In this document: positions 1 to 8,473 of the stretch, in pieces
How the letters are laid out: each line of letters starts with the position of its first letter
Numbering within the stretch: position 1 is the stretch's first letter
From: CAYTTR01 sp964440805
GTDB taxonomy: Bacteria > Acidobacteriota > Aminicenantia > Aminicenantales > Aminicenantaceae
DNA: 64,000 bases
Reading direction: 5' to 3'
NCBI GenBank assembly: GCA_964440805.1
Contig: CAYTTR010000009.1
Location: 1-64,000, forward strand
The notes under the pieces: model-generated
Told to the model about the DNA's origin: nothing
The model's input: the letters and a program-made list of their open reading frames with translations, nothing else
The model's database searches: none
Position numbers and translations under genes: made by a program

Positions 1-54
1 ACCCCCGACCCGCTGATTACAAATCAGCTGCTCTACCAACTGAGCTACGCTGGC
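1..54 (-). tRNA. tRNA-Thr (UGU), 3' part outside the window
   Basis: Read on the minus strand, the acceptor 5' strand, D arm and anticodon arm are visible. The anticodon stem GCTGA/TCAGC closes the seven-base loop TTTGTAA, whose centre is TGT, so it decodes ACA (Thr). The T arm and acceptor 3' strand run off the left edge. A strong minus-strand promoter lies about 140 bases upstream (195-222), so the transcript probably has a processed leader and may continue into more tRNAs beyond the window. Confidence 0.85.
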
Positions 55-194
55 GTAAGCTCTTCTCCTGAAGTTTTCGAAACTCACCCATTTATAAAAT
101 TTAAGGATATGACGATGTGGCGTCTCCCGGAAGTTTTGCCGCTCTAATTGCTTTCTTACCGCCAATAAAAAAAATAAATTTTTTCAACTCGAAT

Positions 195-222
195 ACTATA
201 TCAAATAAATTTTTTTTGTCAA
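195..222 (-). promoter_or_regulatory. sigma-70-type promoter for the tRNA-Thr
   Basis: On the minus strand a perfect -35 TTGACA (222-217) is followed by a 16-base spacer and a -10 TATAGT (200-195). It points at the tRNA-Thr gene. The AT-rich stretch 55-394 holds this promoter and the divergent purB promoter; I see no convincing gene in it. Confidence 0.7.
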
Positions 223-339
223 GCCTGATTTTTTCAAAAAATATCAGATTTTTTCTGCTCTGGAAATATGTCTTTTTTGATTATAGAATCAAACCTATTA
301 AGTGTCAATATTCCTCTGGAACTTCAGATTTCGAATTTA

Positions 340-368
340 TTGACATGGCCGTATCCTATTGGTATGAT
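340..368 (+). promoter_or_regulatory. sigma-70-type promoter of the purB operon
   Basis: A perfect -35 TTGACA (340-345), 17-base spacer and -10 TATGAT (363-368) would start transcription near 375, leaving about 20 bases of leader with the ribosome site AAAGGA just before the purB ATG. Confidence 0.8.
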
Positions 369-394
369 TTCATTTTATTCCCAAAGGACTTCTA

Positions 395-1696
395 ATGATC
401 AACCGGTACACTAAAGAACGCATGGGTTTCATCTGGAGCGATCAGAACCGTTATCAAAAATGGCTGGAAGTGGAGCTGGCTGTCTGTGACGCCTGGTATA
501 AACTGGGAAAAATTCCCCATGAAGCCCTTTTTGAAATAAAGAAGAAGGCTTCTTTTTCTGTAGACCGGATTGAAGAAATCGAGAAAACCGTTAAACATGA
601 TGTTATTGCTTTTCTGACCACTGTTTCCGAATATGTGGGAGACCTTTCCCGTTACATCCATCTGGGACTAACCTCTTATGATGTGGTTGATACTGCTTTT
701 TCTCTCTTGCTTAGGGATTCTATTGATGAAATCCTTTCCGTCCTTAAATCATTAAAAAGCACTATTCTCAAAGAAGCCTTAGAACACAAAAAAACTATAA
801 TGGTCGGCCGCACCCATGGTGTCCACGCCGAACCTATAACCTTCGGAATTAAACTATTAGTTTGGTATGAAGAAGTAAAAAGAAACATAAAAAGAATCAC
901 CCAAGCCAGGGAAAACATAAGCTTTGGCCGAATTGCCGGAGCTGTTGGAACCTACATCCATCTTAATCCGGAAGTAGAGCGTTTGGCCCTAAATGAACTG
1001 GGGCTTAAACCAGCTCCGGTATCTACCCAGATTCTTCAGCGAGACAGGCACGCAGAAGTTCTGGCTGCTCTGGCAATAACAGCCAGTTCTTTGGATAAAT
1101 TTGCCCTGGAAATCAGACACCTTCAGAAAACTGAAACCCTGGAACTGGAAGAACCATTCACCAAGGGACAAAAAGGCTCTTCAGCCATGCCTCACAAAAG
1201 AAATCCGGTAAGAACAGAAAGGATTTCCGGCCTGGCCAGAATTGCCCGCTCAAATCTTCAAGCCGCCCTGGAAAATATTCCTCTCTGGCACGAACGGGAC
1301 ATATCTCACTCCTCAACAGAAAGAATCATTTTCCCGGATACTTTCATTCTTCTCGATTTCATTCTGACCGAGACAAACGATATCATTAAAAACTGGCATG
1401 TTTATCCAGAAAGAATGAGAAAGAACGTTTATTTAACTCAAGGGCTTGTTTTTTCCCAAAGAGCCCTCCTGAAACTTACTGAAAAGAATTTATCAAGGGA
1501 AACAGCCTATGAATTAGTTCAAAAAAACAGTCTGAAAGCCTGGCAGGAAGAAAAAGACTTCAAGGAACTTCTTATTTCTGATCCTGAAATATCCAAGCAT
1601 CTTTCATCAAAAGAAATAGATGATTGTTTCACCCTTGAACCTTATCTGGCTCAAATCGATTTTATTTTTAATAGGATTTTATCAGATGAAAGTTAG
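395..1696 (+). CDS. purB: Adenylosuccinate lyase
   Basis: Cytosolic purine enzyme that removes fumarate from SAICAR and from adenylosuccinate. The 433-residue protein has the usual length of the bacterial family. The fumarase/aspartase superfamily signature GSSAMPHKRNP lies near residues 261-271 and carries the flexible catalytic serine loop; the general-acid region GRTHGVHAEP starts near residue 138. The ATG at 395 has AAAGGA seven bases upstream and a consensus promoter just before. It is the first gene of a purB-purS-purQ-purL run and overlaps purS by 11 bases, which suggests translational coupling. The distant purA (31692-33014) makes its adenylosuccinate substrate. Identification is secure. 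Confidence 0.97.
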   Translation: MINRYTKERMGFIWSDQNRYQKWLEVELAVCDAWYKLGKIPHEALFEIKKKASFSVDRIEEIEKTVKHDVIAFLTTVSEYVGDLSRYIHLGLTSYDVVDTAFSLLLRDSIDEILSVLKSLKSTILKEALEHKKTIMVGRTHGVHAEPITFGIKLLVWYEEVKRNIKRITQARENISFGRIAGAVGTYIHLNPEVERLALNELGLKPAPVSTQILQRDRHAEVLAALAITASSLDKFALEIRHLQKTETLELEEPFTKGQKGSSAMPHKRNPVRTERISGLARIARSNLQAALENIPLWHERDISHSSTERIIFPDTFILLDFILTETNDIIKNWHVYPERMRKNVYLTQGLVFSQRALLKLTEKNLSRETAYELVQKNSLKAWQEEKDFKELLISDPEISKHLSSKEIDDCFTLEPYLAQIDFIFNRILSDES

Positions 1697-1961
1697 AGTT
1701 TTAGTTTCATTCAAAGAAAGCGTCCTAGATCCCCAAGGGCAAACCGTAAAAAATGCTCTTCACTCTCTGGGTTATAATCTCGTCAAGGATGTAAGGCAGG
1801 GAAAAGTTTTTGAATTGGAACTTGAAGGCATCTCCGAAGAAGAGGCCCAACGATTAATTCCTGAAATTGCCGATAAGGTCTTAGCCAATCCTATAATCGA
1901 AAAATTTCACTGGGAAATTCTTTCCAGCCAAAGCTTTTCCCAACGGACACAAAAGCGGTGA
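1686..1961 (+). CDS. purS: Phosphoribosylformylglycinamidine synthase subunit PurS
   Basis: Small subunit of the three-part FGAM synthase, bridging PurL and PurQ. I place the start at ATG 1686, inside the end of purB, because the product then begins MKVRVLVSFKESVLDPQG, the typical PurS N-terminus; a longer open frame upstream adds residues that do not resemble the family. Length 91 residues is slightly above the usual 80-85. It contains the conserved VLDPQG start and the VRQGKVFELEL strand. Gene order purS-purQ-purL matches Gram-positive and archaeal-type clusters that use the short PurL. Confidence 0.93.
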   Translation: MKVRVLVSFKESVLDPQGQTVKNALHSLGYNLVKDVRQGKVFELELEGISEEEAQRLIPEIADKVLANPIIEKFHWEILSSQSFSQRTQKR

Positions 1962-2016
1962 AAACCCAGCTTAAAACCTGCTTCATTATTACCCGGCTCA
2001 CAAAAAGAAGGACCGG

Positions 2017-2706
2017 ATGAAATTCGGTGTAGTTGTATTTCCCGGTTCCAATTGTGATTATGATACATATCATGTAACTAAAAAAGTTTTCGGTCAGGAT
2101 ACAGTTTTTCTCTGGCATAAAGATCATGACCTGCAAAAAGCGGATTGTTTAATTCTGCCCGGTGGATTTTCTTATGGAGATTATCTCCGTTCAGGGGCTA
2201 TTGCCAAATTTTCTCCTCTAATGCAAGAAGTCAAGGAATTCGCTCTTAAGGGAGGTTTGGTCCTGGGTATCTGTAACGGATTTCAGGTCCTTCTTGAACT
2301 CAACCTTCTTCCAGGAGCCATGATCAGAAACAAAAACCTCAAGTTTCTTTGCCAGCAAGTTCACCTTCATATTGCCAATTCAGTGACCCCATTTACCAAC
2401 TCGGGGAAAAAAAGCCAGGTATTGAAAATACCCATTGCCCATTATGACGGCAATTATTATGCTCCACCTGAAACCCTGACCGCTTTGAAAAAGAATAATC
2501 AAATTGTTTTCCAATATTGTGACTCAGAAGGCCAGCTCACTGAAAAATCCAACGTAAACGGCTCCCTGGAAAACATCGCCGGTTTGATAAACAGAGAAGG
2601 AAACGTTTTGGGTATGATACCCCACCCTGAAAGGGCCTCTGAAAATCTTTTGGGAAGTGATGATGGACGAGTGATTTTCGAATCTATTATTAAATATGTA
2701 GGTTAA
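2017..2706 (+). CDS. purQ: Phosphoribosylformylglycinamidine synthase subunit PurQ (glutaminase)
   Basis: Class I glutamine amidotransferase that supplies ammonia to PurL. The nucleophile is Cys86 in GICNGFQ, and the catalytic His203/Glu205 pair is in IPHPERAS. The N-terminus MKFGVVVFPGSNCDYD is typical of PurQ. At 229 residues it is the normal single-domain size. It lies 55 bases after purS and 41 bases before purL. Confidence 0.96.
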   Translation: MKFGVVVFPGSNCDYDTYHVTKKVFGQDTVFLWHKDHDLQKADCLILPGGFSYGDYLRSGAIAKFSPLMQEVKEFALKGGLVLGICNGFQVLLELNLLPGAMIRNKNLKFLCQQVHLHIANSVTPFTNSGKKSQVLKIPIAHYDGNYYAPPETLTALKKNNQIVFQYCDSEGQLTEKSNVNGSLENIAGLINREGNVLGMIPHPERASENLLGSDDGRVIFESIIKYVG

Positions 2707-2747
2707 GAAGAAATGAGTCAGACTAATAGGAAAGGAAGGAGCTGAGC

Positions 2748-4961
2748 TTGATCGACCAAAAGATAATCAAGGACCACAACCTGACAGAAGAAGAATTCCA
2801 AAAAATAGTTGAACTTATCGGCCGCGAACCAAACCTGACCGAGCTGGGAATATTTTCTCTTATGTGGTCAGAGCACTGCAGCTATAAAAGCTCCAAGATT
2901 CATTTGAAAAAATTCCCAATTTCCGGGGAAAGAGTGATTCAAGGACCGGGAGAGAATGCAGGTATTATCGATATCGGTGAGGGAATGGCGGCTGTTTTTA
3001 AAATTGAATCCCACAACCATCCTTCTTTCATAGAGCCCTACCAGGGAGCAGCCACTGGGGTAGGAGGCATTCTGAGGGATATTTTCACCATGGGTGCCCG
3101 GCCTATAGCTCTTCTGGATTCTCTGCGCTTCGGTCCTCTTGAAAACCAGAAAAACAAAGTAATTATGGAGGGTGTGGTTTCAGGCATATCAGGTTACGGC
3201 AACTCTACCGGTGTACCTACCGTAGGTGGTGAAGTCTACTTTAATAAATGCTATTCCCTGAATCCTTTAGTCAATGTTTTTTGCTTGGGATTGGCCAGAA
3301 AAAATAAAATTTTTTATGCCAAGGCTGAAGGTATTGGAAATCCGGTGCTTTATGTAGGCTCTAAAACTGGACGGGATGGAATCCATGGAGCCACCATGGC
3401 CTCAGCCGAATTCGACGATGATTTCGAACAAAAACGGCCCAATGTTCAGGTAGGAGATCCATTCAAGGAAAAACTTCTCCTGGAAGCCTGCCTGGAAATC
3501 ATGGCCAAAGACCTGATTATCGGCATTCAGGATATGGGAGCAGCCGGCCTTACCTGTTCCACCACAGAGATGGCCTCAAAATCCGGGGCTGGAATCGAAA
3601 TCGATCTTGACCTGGTCCCTCAAAGGGAAGAAGACATGACCCCGCACGAAATCATGTTGTCCGAATCTCAGGAAAGAATGCTTCTGGTGGCTAAGAAAGA
3701 TAAAGTGGAAGAAATCCAGAAAATCTTCTCTAAATGGGATCTTGATGCAGTAGTAATCGGCAAAGTGGTGGAAGGTGGACAGTTGAAAGTCAAATATAAA
3801 AGCCAAGTTGTAGTGGATATTCCCGTGAATGCAGTGGTCAATCTTTGTCCGGTTTACCACCGGGAAGGGAAAGAACCTACAGAGAGAAAAGCTAATGTCC
3901 TGACCAAGCTCCCTCCTGCCCCAATCAATCTCGAGCAAGACTTCCTCCGTCTTCTTTCTTCTCCCACCATTGCCTGCAAAGAATGGATCTACAGACAATA
4001 CGACCATATGGTTCAAATAAATACGGTTTTTCTTCCCGGAGCAGATGCTTCCTTATTACGCTTGAAAGGAAAGAAAAAAGCTATCGCTATATCCCTTGAC
4101 GGCAATTCCCTTTACTGCCGTCTTGAGCCAAAAAAAGGTGGTAAAATTGCGGTGGCCGAAGCCTGCCGGAATCTGACTTGTGTCGGAGCCTACCCGGTAG
4201 GAGTTACCAATTGCCTGAACTTTGGTAATCCCGAGAAACCGGAGGTCATGTGGGAATTCAAAGAAGTTGTGGAAGGAATAGCCGAAGCCTGCCGGGATTT
4301 CAATATTCCGATAACCGGCGGGAATGTCAGCTTCTACAACGAAACTGGAGGAAAATCAATTTTCCCTACCCCCGTAGTTGGAGTCGTTGGTCTAATCGAT
4401 GATATCAAGCTTACGGTTGATCCTGGTTTTAAAGAAGAAGGAGATTTTATCTTTCTTATCGGAAACACCAGGGAAGAATTGGGAGGTTCAGAGTACCTCA
4501 AAGAAATTCACAGACAAGAACTGGGGCCAGTTCCGGAAATTGACCTGGAACTGGAAAAGAAAGTTCAGTTGCTTTGTCGACAAGCTATAAATAAAAAGCT
4601 TCTAAGGTCTGCCCATGATCTTTCTGAAGGAGGTCTGGCTGTAGCAATTTCAGAGAGCTGCTTCTGGAGTCCCCGGAAACTTGGCTCCACCATTTACCTT
4701 GAACCTGATCAACTGGCACATGTTTTTCTCTTCAGTGAAAGCCAATCTCGCCTTCTTGTTTCATTGAAAAAAGAAAAAGACTTTCTGGCTCTTTCGCAAG
4801 AAGTTAGAGTTCCCGTCTCCCGGTTGGGTCAAACGGGGGGAAAAATGATTTCCTTTATTCAAGGTGATAAAAGCATTCTCTCTGTGCCAGTGGAACAGGC
4901 TTATTTTGCCTGGAAAAATAGCATACCTAATTTATTCAATCTATTGGGAGAAAAGGAATAA
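2748..4961 (+). CDS. purL: Phosphoribosylformylglycinamidine synthase subunit PurL (small type)
   Basis: ATP-dependent synthase that turns FGAR plus ammonia into FGAM. At 737 residues it is the small PurL that requires PurS and PurQ, not the 1300-residue fused enzyme. The N-terminal region has WSEHCSYKSSK and ESHNHPSFIEPYQGAATGVGG, the nucleotide and substrate site; a second AIRS-like half follows after about residue 400, with TGGNVSFYNE and AHDLSEGGLAVA. Translation starts at a TTG with a strong ribosome site AAGGAAGGAG five bases upstream; there is no nearer ATG in frame. Confidence 0.96.
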   Translation: MIDQKIIKDHNLTEEEFQKIVELIGREPNLTELGIFSLMWSEHCSYKSSKIHLKKFPISGERVIQGPGENAGIIDIGEGMAAVFKIESHNHPSFIEPYQGAATGVGGILRDIFTMGARPIALLDSLRFGPLENQKNKVIMEGVVSGISGYGNSTGVPTVGGEVYFNKCYSLNPLVNVFCLGLARKNKIFYAKAEGIGNPVLYVGSKTGRDGIHGATMASAEFDDDFEQKRPNVQVGDPFKEKLLLEACLEIMAKDLIIGIQDMGAAGLTCSTTEMASKSGAGIEIDLDLVPQREEDMTPHEIMLSESQERMLLVAKKDKVEEIQKIFSKWDLDAVVIGKVVEGGQLKVKYKSQVVVDIPVNAVVNLCPVYHREGKEPTERKANVLTKLPPAPINLEQDFLRLLSSPTIACKEWIYRQYDHMVQINTVFLPGADASLLRLKGKKKAIAISLDGNSLYCRLEPKKGGKIAVAEACRNLTCVGAYPVGVTNCLNFGNPEKPEVMWEFKEVVEGIAEACRDFNIPITGGNVSFYNETGGKSIFPTPVVGVVGLIDDIKLTVDPGFKEEGDFIFLIGNTREELGGSEYLKEIHRQELGPVPEIDLELEKKVQLLCRQAINKKLLRSAHDLSEGGLAVAISESCFWSPRKLGSTIYLEPDQLAHVFLFSESQSRLLVSLKKEKDFLALSQEVRVPVSRLGQTGGKMISFIQGDKSILSVPVEQAYFAWKNSIPNLFNLLGEKE

Positions 4962-4980
4962 ATCCCGGAAACAAAGTCTA

Positions 4981-5871
4981 ATGAAGATCAATAAAATAAC
5001 TAAACGCATTCACACCTGGATCATCACATTTCTCCTAATGTTTTGCCTCTTGCCTTCCTTCATGCAAGGACAGATCAGGATAAAATTTTCTACTGGTATT
5101 AATTATCTTTCTCTAAATGAAGTCAATCAAACTCTTGTCGACTGGAAAAAAAGCCTGGAACTCACCACCGCCACGATGCACAATTGGAATTTTACTGGAG
5201 GAAAGATAAAGGAACTTCATAAAGCTTTTGAATTTGAGGGAGAATTGTTGGCCGAAGTCTTACCTTTTCTTTCAGTGGGTCTTGGCTCAGGGTACCTTCA
5301 TGGAGAATCTGAAGAAAAAGATACCTGGGCAACTTTAGACAGGGTTCGGGGAGATATAGTTTTGGGAGAATACATTTATATAAGGCCTACCAAGGCCAGC
5401 GGTATTCCTGTAACTTTGAACCTTTATGCTCATCTTCCCTTGACATCAAGGTTAAAACTTTTTCTTAAAGGAGGAGGAGGCTATCTCTGGGCTAAATACA
5501 TTGAGCAGAATGGATTAAAGCTGGTTTCTGATGAACGCTTCAGCTATTCTGAATCTTATAATACTTCTGGCAGCAGCCCCTTGGTTCAGGCTGGTTTGGG
5601 AATGCGCCTGGAGCTTAAACCAAACTTGAGCTTGGTAGTAGAAGGGCAAATCCGGAAAGCTAGAGTTAAAGGATTCACTGGTGAGAATAAAGCTGGAGAT
5701 GAGGGTACTCTCTATTTCATTGAAGAACTCCAAGAAGAATCTGGCTCTTGGTTGGTTAAACATCTTTTGTCATCCGAGTTTCCAGAAGGAGAAAATATCC
5801 GGTCAGTCAAGGATGCTGTGGTTGATTTCAGTGGATTTTCACTTAAACTAGGTTTCATAATAAATTTCTAA
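4981..5871 (+). CDS. Exported protein, probable outer-membrane beta-barrel
   Basis: Unassigned protein of 296 residues. From ATG 4981 the product opens with basic residues, a hydrophobic stretch (about 13-30) and a likely signal-peptidase site near MQG-QIR. The rest alternates short amphipathic strands with glycine-rich turns and ends in aromatic/hydrophobic residues (SLKLGFIINF), as in outer-membrane barrels with a terminal Phe. A longer frame from 4864 would overlap purL and lacks a signal peptide. It sits between purL and purN but has no obvious link to purine synthesis; its ribosome site is weak. The barrel call is an inference from strand pattern, not from recognised homology. Confidence 0.65.
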   Translation: MKINKITKRIHTWIITFLLMFCLLPSFMQGQIRIKFSTGINYLSLNEVNQTLVDWKKSLELTTATMHNWNFTGGKIKELHKAFEFEGELLAEVLPFLSVGLGSGYLHGESEEKDTWATLDRVRGDIVLGEYIYIRPTKASGIPVTLNLYAHLPLTSRLKLFLKGGGGYLWAKYIEQNGLKLVSDERFSYSESYNTSGSSPLVQAGLGMRLELKPNLSLVVEGQIRKARVKGFTGENKAGDEGTLYFIEELQEESGSWLVKHLLSSEFPEGENIRSVKDAVVDFSGFSLKLGFIINF

Positions 5872-5882
5872 GAAGGATGACT

Positions 5883-6518
5883 ATGACTGAAGAAATATTT
5901 CGCAGCCCAAAAAAAAGAGGGAAGGTGGTTGTTTTTCTCTCCGGACGCGGCTCTAATTTTTTGGCCATTCATGATGGCATAAAGGAAGGAAGGATTAATG
6001 CAGATATAGTCCTTGTTTTCAGCAACAAGAAGGAAGCTAAGGGATTGGAGCTTGCCCGGGAGCAGGGATTGGAGACTTTCTTTCTCGATCCTAAGGAATT
6101 TGGTAGTAGGGAAGAATACGACCAGAGAGCCGCAGAAGAAGTAGAAAAGCGAAAAGCAGACCTTATCTGTCTTGCAGGTTACATGAGAATAATCACTCCT
6201 CAGTTTTGTCAACGGTTCAAAAACAGAATGATGAACATACACCCTGCCTTATTACCTTCTTTTCCGGGGCTCCATGTCCAGAAAAAGGCCGTGGAATGGG
6301 GAGTCCGCTATTCTGGTGCCACTGTTCATTTTGTGACCCCGGAAGTTGATATGGGTCCCATCATTCTCCAGGCAGTTGTGCCGGTAAAACAGGGTGACAC
6401 GGAAGATAGCTTGAGCCAAAGAATACTCAAGGAAGAACACAAGATTTATCCTGAAGCAGTCAAACTTTATTTCGAAGGAAGAATTGAAGTCAGGGGAAGA
6501 AGAGTATTCATCCTTTAA
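5883..6518 (+). CDS. purN: Phosphoribosylglycinamide formyltransferase
   Basis: Transfers a formyl group from 10-formyl-tetrahydrofolate to GAR in purine synthesis. It has the phosphate-binding FLSGRGSNF, the catalytic region MMNIHPALLPSFPG (Asn and His near residue 120) and the essential Asp in VTPEVDMGPII. I prefer ATG 5883 over 5877 because AGAAGG (5871-5876) then has a six-base spacing. Five bases separate it from the preceding stop codon, so it is probably co-transcribed with the upstream pur genes. About 211 residues, a normal length. Confidence 0.95.
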   Translation: MTEEIFRSPKKRGKVVVFLSGRGSNFLAIHDGIKEGRINADIVLVFSNKKEAKGLELAREQGLETFFLDPKEFGSREEYDQRAAEEVEKRKADLICLAGYMRIITPQFCQRFKNRMMNIHPALLPSFPGLHVQKKAVEWGVRYSGATVHFVTPEVDMGPIILQAVVPVKQGDTEDSLSQRILKEEHKIYPEAVKLYFEGRIEVRGRRVFIL

Positions 6519-6529
6519 ATCACATTTCA

Positions 6530-6592
6530 GTCTATTCCGTCTATCTGGTCTATTTGGTCTATTTGGTCTATTTGGTCTATTTAGTCTGGATA
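6530..6592 (+). repeat. Tandem 9-bp repeat, seven units (GTCTATTTG)
   Basis: Seven consecutive 9-base units run from 6530: GTCTATTCC, GTCTATCTG, three perfect GTCTATTTG, GTCTATTTA, GTCTGGATA. Related 9-base-periodic arrays occur at 8248-8272, 26786-26830 and 26950-27020. Because the period is a multiple of three, an open frame across it reads as repeating Val-Tyr-Leu, which I take as an artefact. It opens the 468-base gap 6519-6986, which holds repeats and the tyrS promoter but no gene I can support. Confidence 0.85.
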
Positions 6593-6670
6593 GGGCAAGA
6601 CAAGAGAGAAAAGCGAGACGAGCGAGAAAGAGAAGCGTTACTTGCGTTTATTGAGTTACTTGCGTTCTTT

Positions 6671-6803
6671 GTGAGCGACCGTAGGGAGCGTGGCGATCCC
6701 AAATTCGTCCGGGAAGGGAAAAGAGAGGCGTTTCATTCTGCCTTTCCCGGTTTATTAGTAGATTGCCGCGTCACTCGGCTACGCCTCGTTCCTCGCAATG
6801 ACG
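6671..6803. repeat. Palindromic intergenic element with nested hairpins
   Basis: The outer stem pairs CGTGGCGATC (6689-6698) with GATTGCCGCG (6761-6770), allowing two G-T pairs; an inner stem pairs CCGGGAAGGG (6709-6718) with CCTTTCCCGG (6741-6750). The flanks, rich in GAGCG and CCTCG, pair loosely. It resembles dispersed palindromic units found between genes in many genomes; no protein is plausible here. Confidence 0.65.
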
Positions 6804-6917
6804 GAGCGTCATTTTCATTGCTTGAGTGTGGTAAGCTTGACATGGGGAATTAGCTTGAAAATGACTGCCCTTTAAGGCAGCAATGCTTTAAATGGATAAT
6901 CAAACAGAGGATCTTCC

Positions 6918-6946
6918 TTGAAAATATTTGGTAAAACATATATTTT
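6918..6946 (+). promoter_or_regulatory. Probable tyrS promoter
   Basis: TTGAAA (6918-6923), a 17-base spacer and TATTTT (6941-6946) precede tyrS by about 40 bases. A small hairpin CTGCC/GGCAG lies upstream near 6862-6877. I see no T-box leader. Confidence 0.5.
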
Positions 6947-6986
6947 AAATTTCTATCAACTTATAATTACAACGATGAGGATTTAA

Positions 6987-8243
6987 ATGAACGAAGTTGG
7001 AAAACAACTGGATTACCTCAAAAAAGGATGTGTGGATATCATTCAGGAAGAAGAATTCAAGTCAAAAATTGAGAATTCTTTGAAAGAAAAGACACCTTTG
7101 CGGATTAAGGCAGGATTTGATCCCACTGCTCCTGATATCCATTTAGGTCATACCGTCTTGATCCGTAAAATGAAACACTTTCAGGATTTTGGCCATGATG
7201 TAATTTTTCTCATTGGTGATTTCACCGGACTAATCGGAGATCCTTCCGGAAGATCTGCGACAAGGCCGGCTATGACCAGGGAACAAATAAATGAAAACGC
7301 CGAAACTTACAAAGAACAGATCTTCAAGATTCTGGATCCAGATAAAACTATAATTGATTTCAACTCCCGCTGGCTGGCAAAATTGACAAGCTTTGATATT
7401 ATCAATCTGTCTGCCAAGTATACAGTTGCCCGGCTTCTGGAAAGGGATGATTTTTCCAGAAGACTAAAAAACGGCCTTCCCATCTCAGTTCATGAACTTC
7501 TTTACCCTTTAATGCAAGCCTATGATTCAGTAGCCCTGAAGGCAGATGTGGAGCTGGGAGGCACTGACCAGAAATTCAACCTGCTGGTAGGAAGAGAGAT
7601 TCAAAGGGAATTCGGCCAGGAACCTCAGGTAGTAATGACCATGCCTCTTTTAGAAGGACTTAACGGAGTTGAAAAAATGAGCAAGTCACTCCAGAATTAT
7701 GTGGGAATCACTGAAGCTCCTGAAGAAATGTTCGGTAAATTAATGTCTATTTCCGATGAATTAATGTTCCGTTATTACGAACTTCTGACAGACATACCCC
7801 TTTCTCAAATAGAACAATTGAAAGCTGATATTCAAAAGGGAAAGGTTAACCCCCGCGACCTCAAAACCGGGCTGGCCCGGACTATTGTGGCCGATTTCTG
7901 GGGAAAGAAAAAAGCCGAGGAAGCCCGGATGGAATTCGACCGGGTGTTCAAACATAAAGAGATCCCTTCAGAAGTAAAAGAAATACCGGTCAGCCAACCG
8001 GTATACCCTTTGGTGAATCTATTGGTGGAAGAAAAAATCCTGCCTTCCAGGGGAGAAGCCAAACGGCTGATCCGGCAAGGAGGGATTTACTTAGATGGAC
8101 AGAGGGTCGATGATATCGACATCAAAATAGAACTTAAGACCAAAAAGGAAACTATTCTCAGGATTGGAAAAAGAAAATTCTTCAAACTGGTTTTTGGGGA
8201 CGTTCCCCAAAGGGACACCCCTTTCCCTGAAGAAAAACAATAA
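6987..8243 (+). CDS. tyrS: Tyrosyl-tRNA synthetase
   Basis: Class I aminoacyl-tRNA synthetase charging tRNA-Tyr. The HIGH-type motif is HLGHT near residues 51-55, and the KMSKS loop (KMSKS near 230-234) is intact. The C-terminal S4 RNA-binding domain starts around residue 340 (PSRGEAKRLIRQGGIYLDG). The last 15 residues, GDVPQRDTPFPEEKQ, are encoded by a copy of the dispersed repeat at 8196-8229, so the protein has a repeat-derived tail that the family does not need. ATG 6987 has GATGAGG upstream. Confidence 0.96.
   Translation: MNEVGKQLDYLKKGCVDIIQEEEFKSKIENSLKEKTPLRIKAGFDPTAPDIHLGHTVLIRKMKHFQDFGHDVIFLIGDFTGLIGDPSGRSATRPAMTREQINENAETYKEQIFKILDPDKTIIDFNSRWLAKLTSFDIINLSAKYTVARLLERDDFSRRLKNGLPISVHELLYPLMQAYDSVALKADVELGGTDQKFNLLVGREIQREFGQEPQVVMTMPLLEGLNGVEKMSKSLQNYVGITEAPEEMFGKLMSISDELMFRYYELLTDIPLSQIEQLKADIQKGKVNPRDLKTGLARTIVADFWGKKKAEEARMEFDRVFKHKEIPSEVKEIPVSQPVYPLVNLLVEEKILPSRGEAKRLIRQGGIYLDGQRVDDIDIKIELKTKKETILRIGKRKFFKLVFGDVPQRDTPFPEEKQ
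8196..8229 (+). repeat. Dispersed GGGGACGTTCCCC hairpin repeat, copy 1 (inside tyrS)
   Basis: GC-rich motif that begins GGGGACGTTCCCC and continues AAAGGGACACCCCTTTCCC. GGGGA/TCCCC can pair around CGT, and TCCC/GGGA around CAAA. The same sequence recurs near 31543, 31643 (inverted, part-duplicated) and 63397. This copy is translated as the C-terminal tail of TyrS. Confidence 0.85.
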
Positions 8244-8247
8244 TAGA

Positions 8248-8460
8248 GTCTGTTCAGTCTATTCAGTTGATTAAATGAAGAGGAGCATGGCGAGCAGGAA
8301 GAGTTTATAGCGTTTACTGCGTTTTTTGCGTCAGTAGCATTTATTTACTTTTATCTGGTTTGTTTAGTTTATCCACTCAATCTGGTTTGTCTGGTATAAC
8401 TTGGTGAAAGAGGCAAGGCTGGCAAAAAAAATGAGACTAAATAAACAAGATAAAAAAGAA
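8248..8460 (+). repeat. Dispersed 9-bp-periodic element, copy 2
   Basis: The interval begins GTCTGTTCAGTCTATTCAG, passes through a GCGTTTACTGCGTTTTTTGCG segment and a GGTTTGTCTGG segment, and ends AGGCTGGC...GAGACTAAATAAACAAG. The same parts in the same order, reverse-complemented, occupy 26765-27020. It fills the gap between tyrS and the convergent thyX-like gene; no gene is apparent. Confidence 0.7.
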
Positions 8461-8473
8461 AAGAACCGAAAAA

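Noticed and set aside
117..395. 92-codon open frame before purB
   Set aside because: It is AT-rich, has no ribosome site, and runs across both divergent promoters.
6554..6853. Open frame with Val-Tyr-Leu repeats
   Set aside because: It arises from the 9-base tandem array and the adjacent palindrome; the 9-base period keeps the frame open.
6860..6986. T-box leader for tyrS
   Set aside because: Only one short hairpin is present and no T-box sequence or specifier loop could be found.
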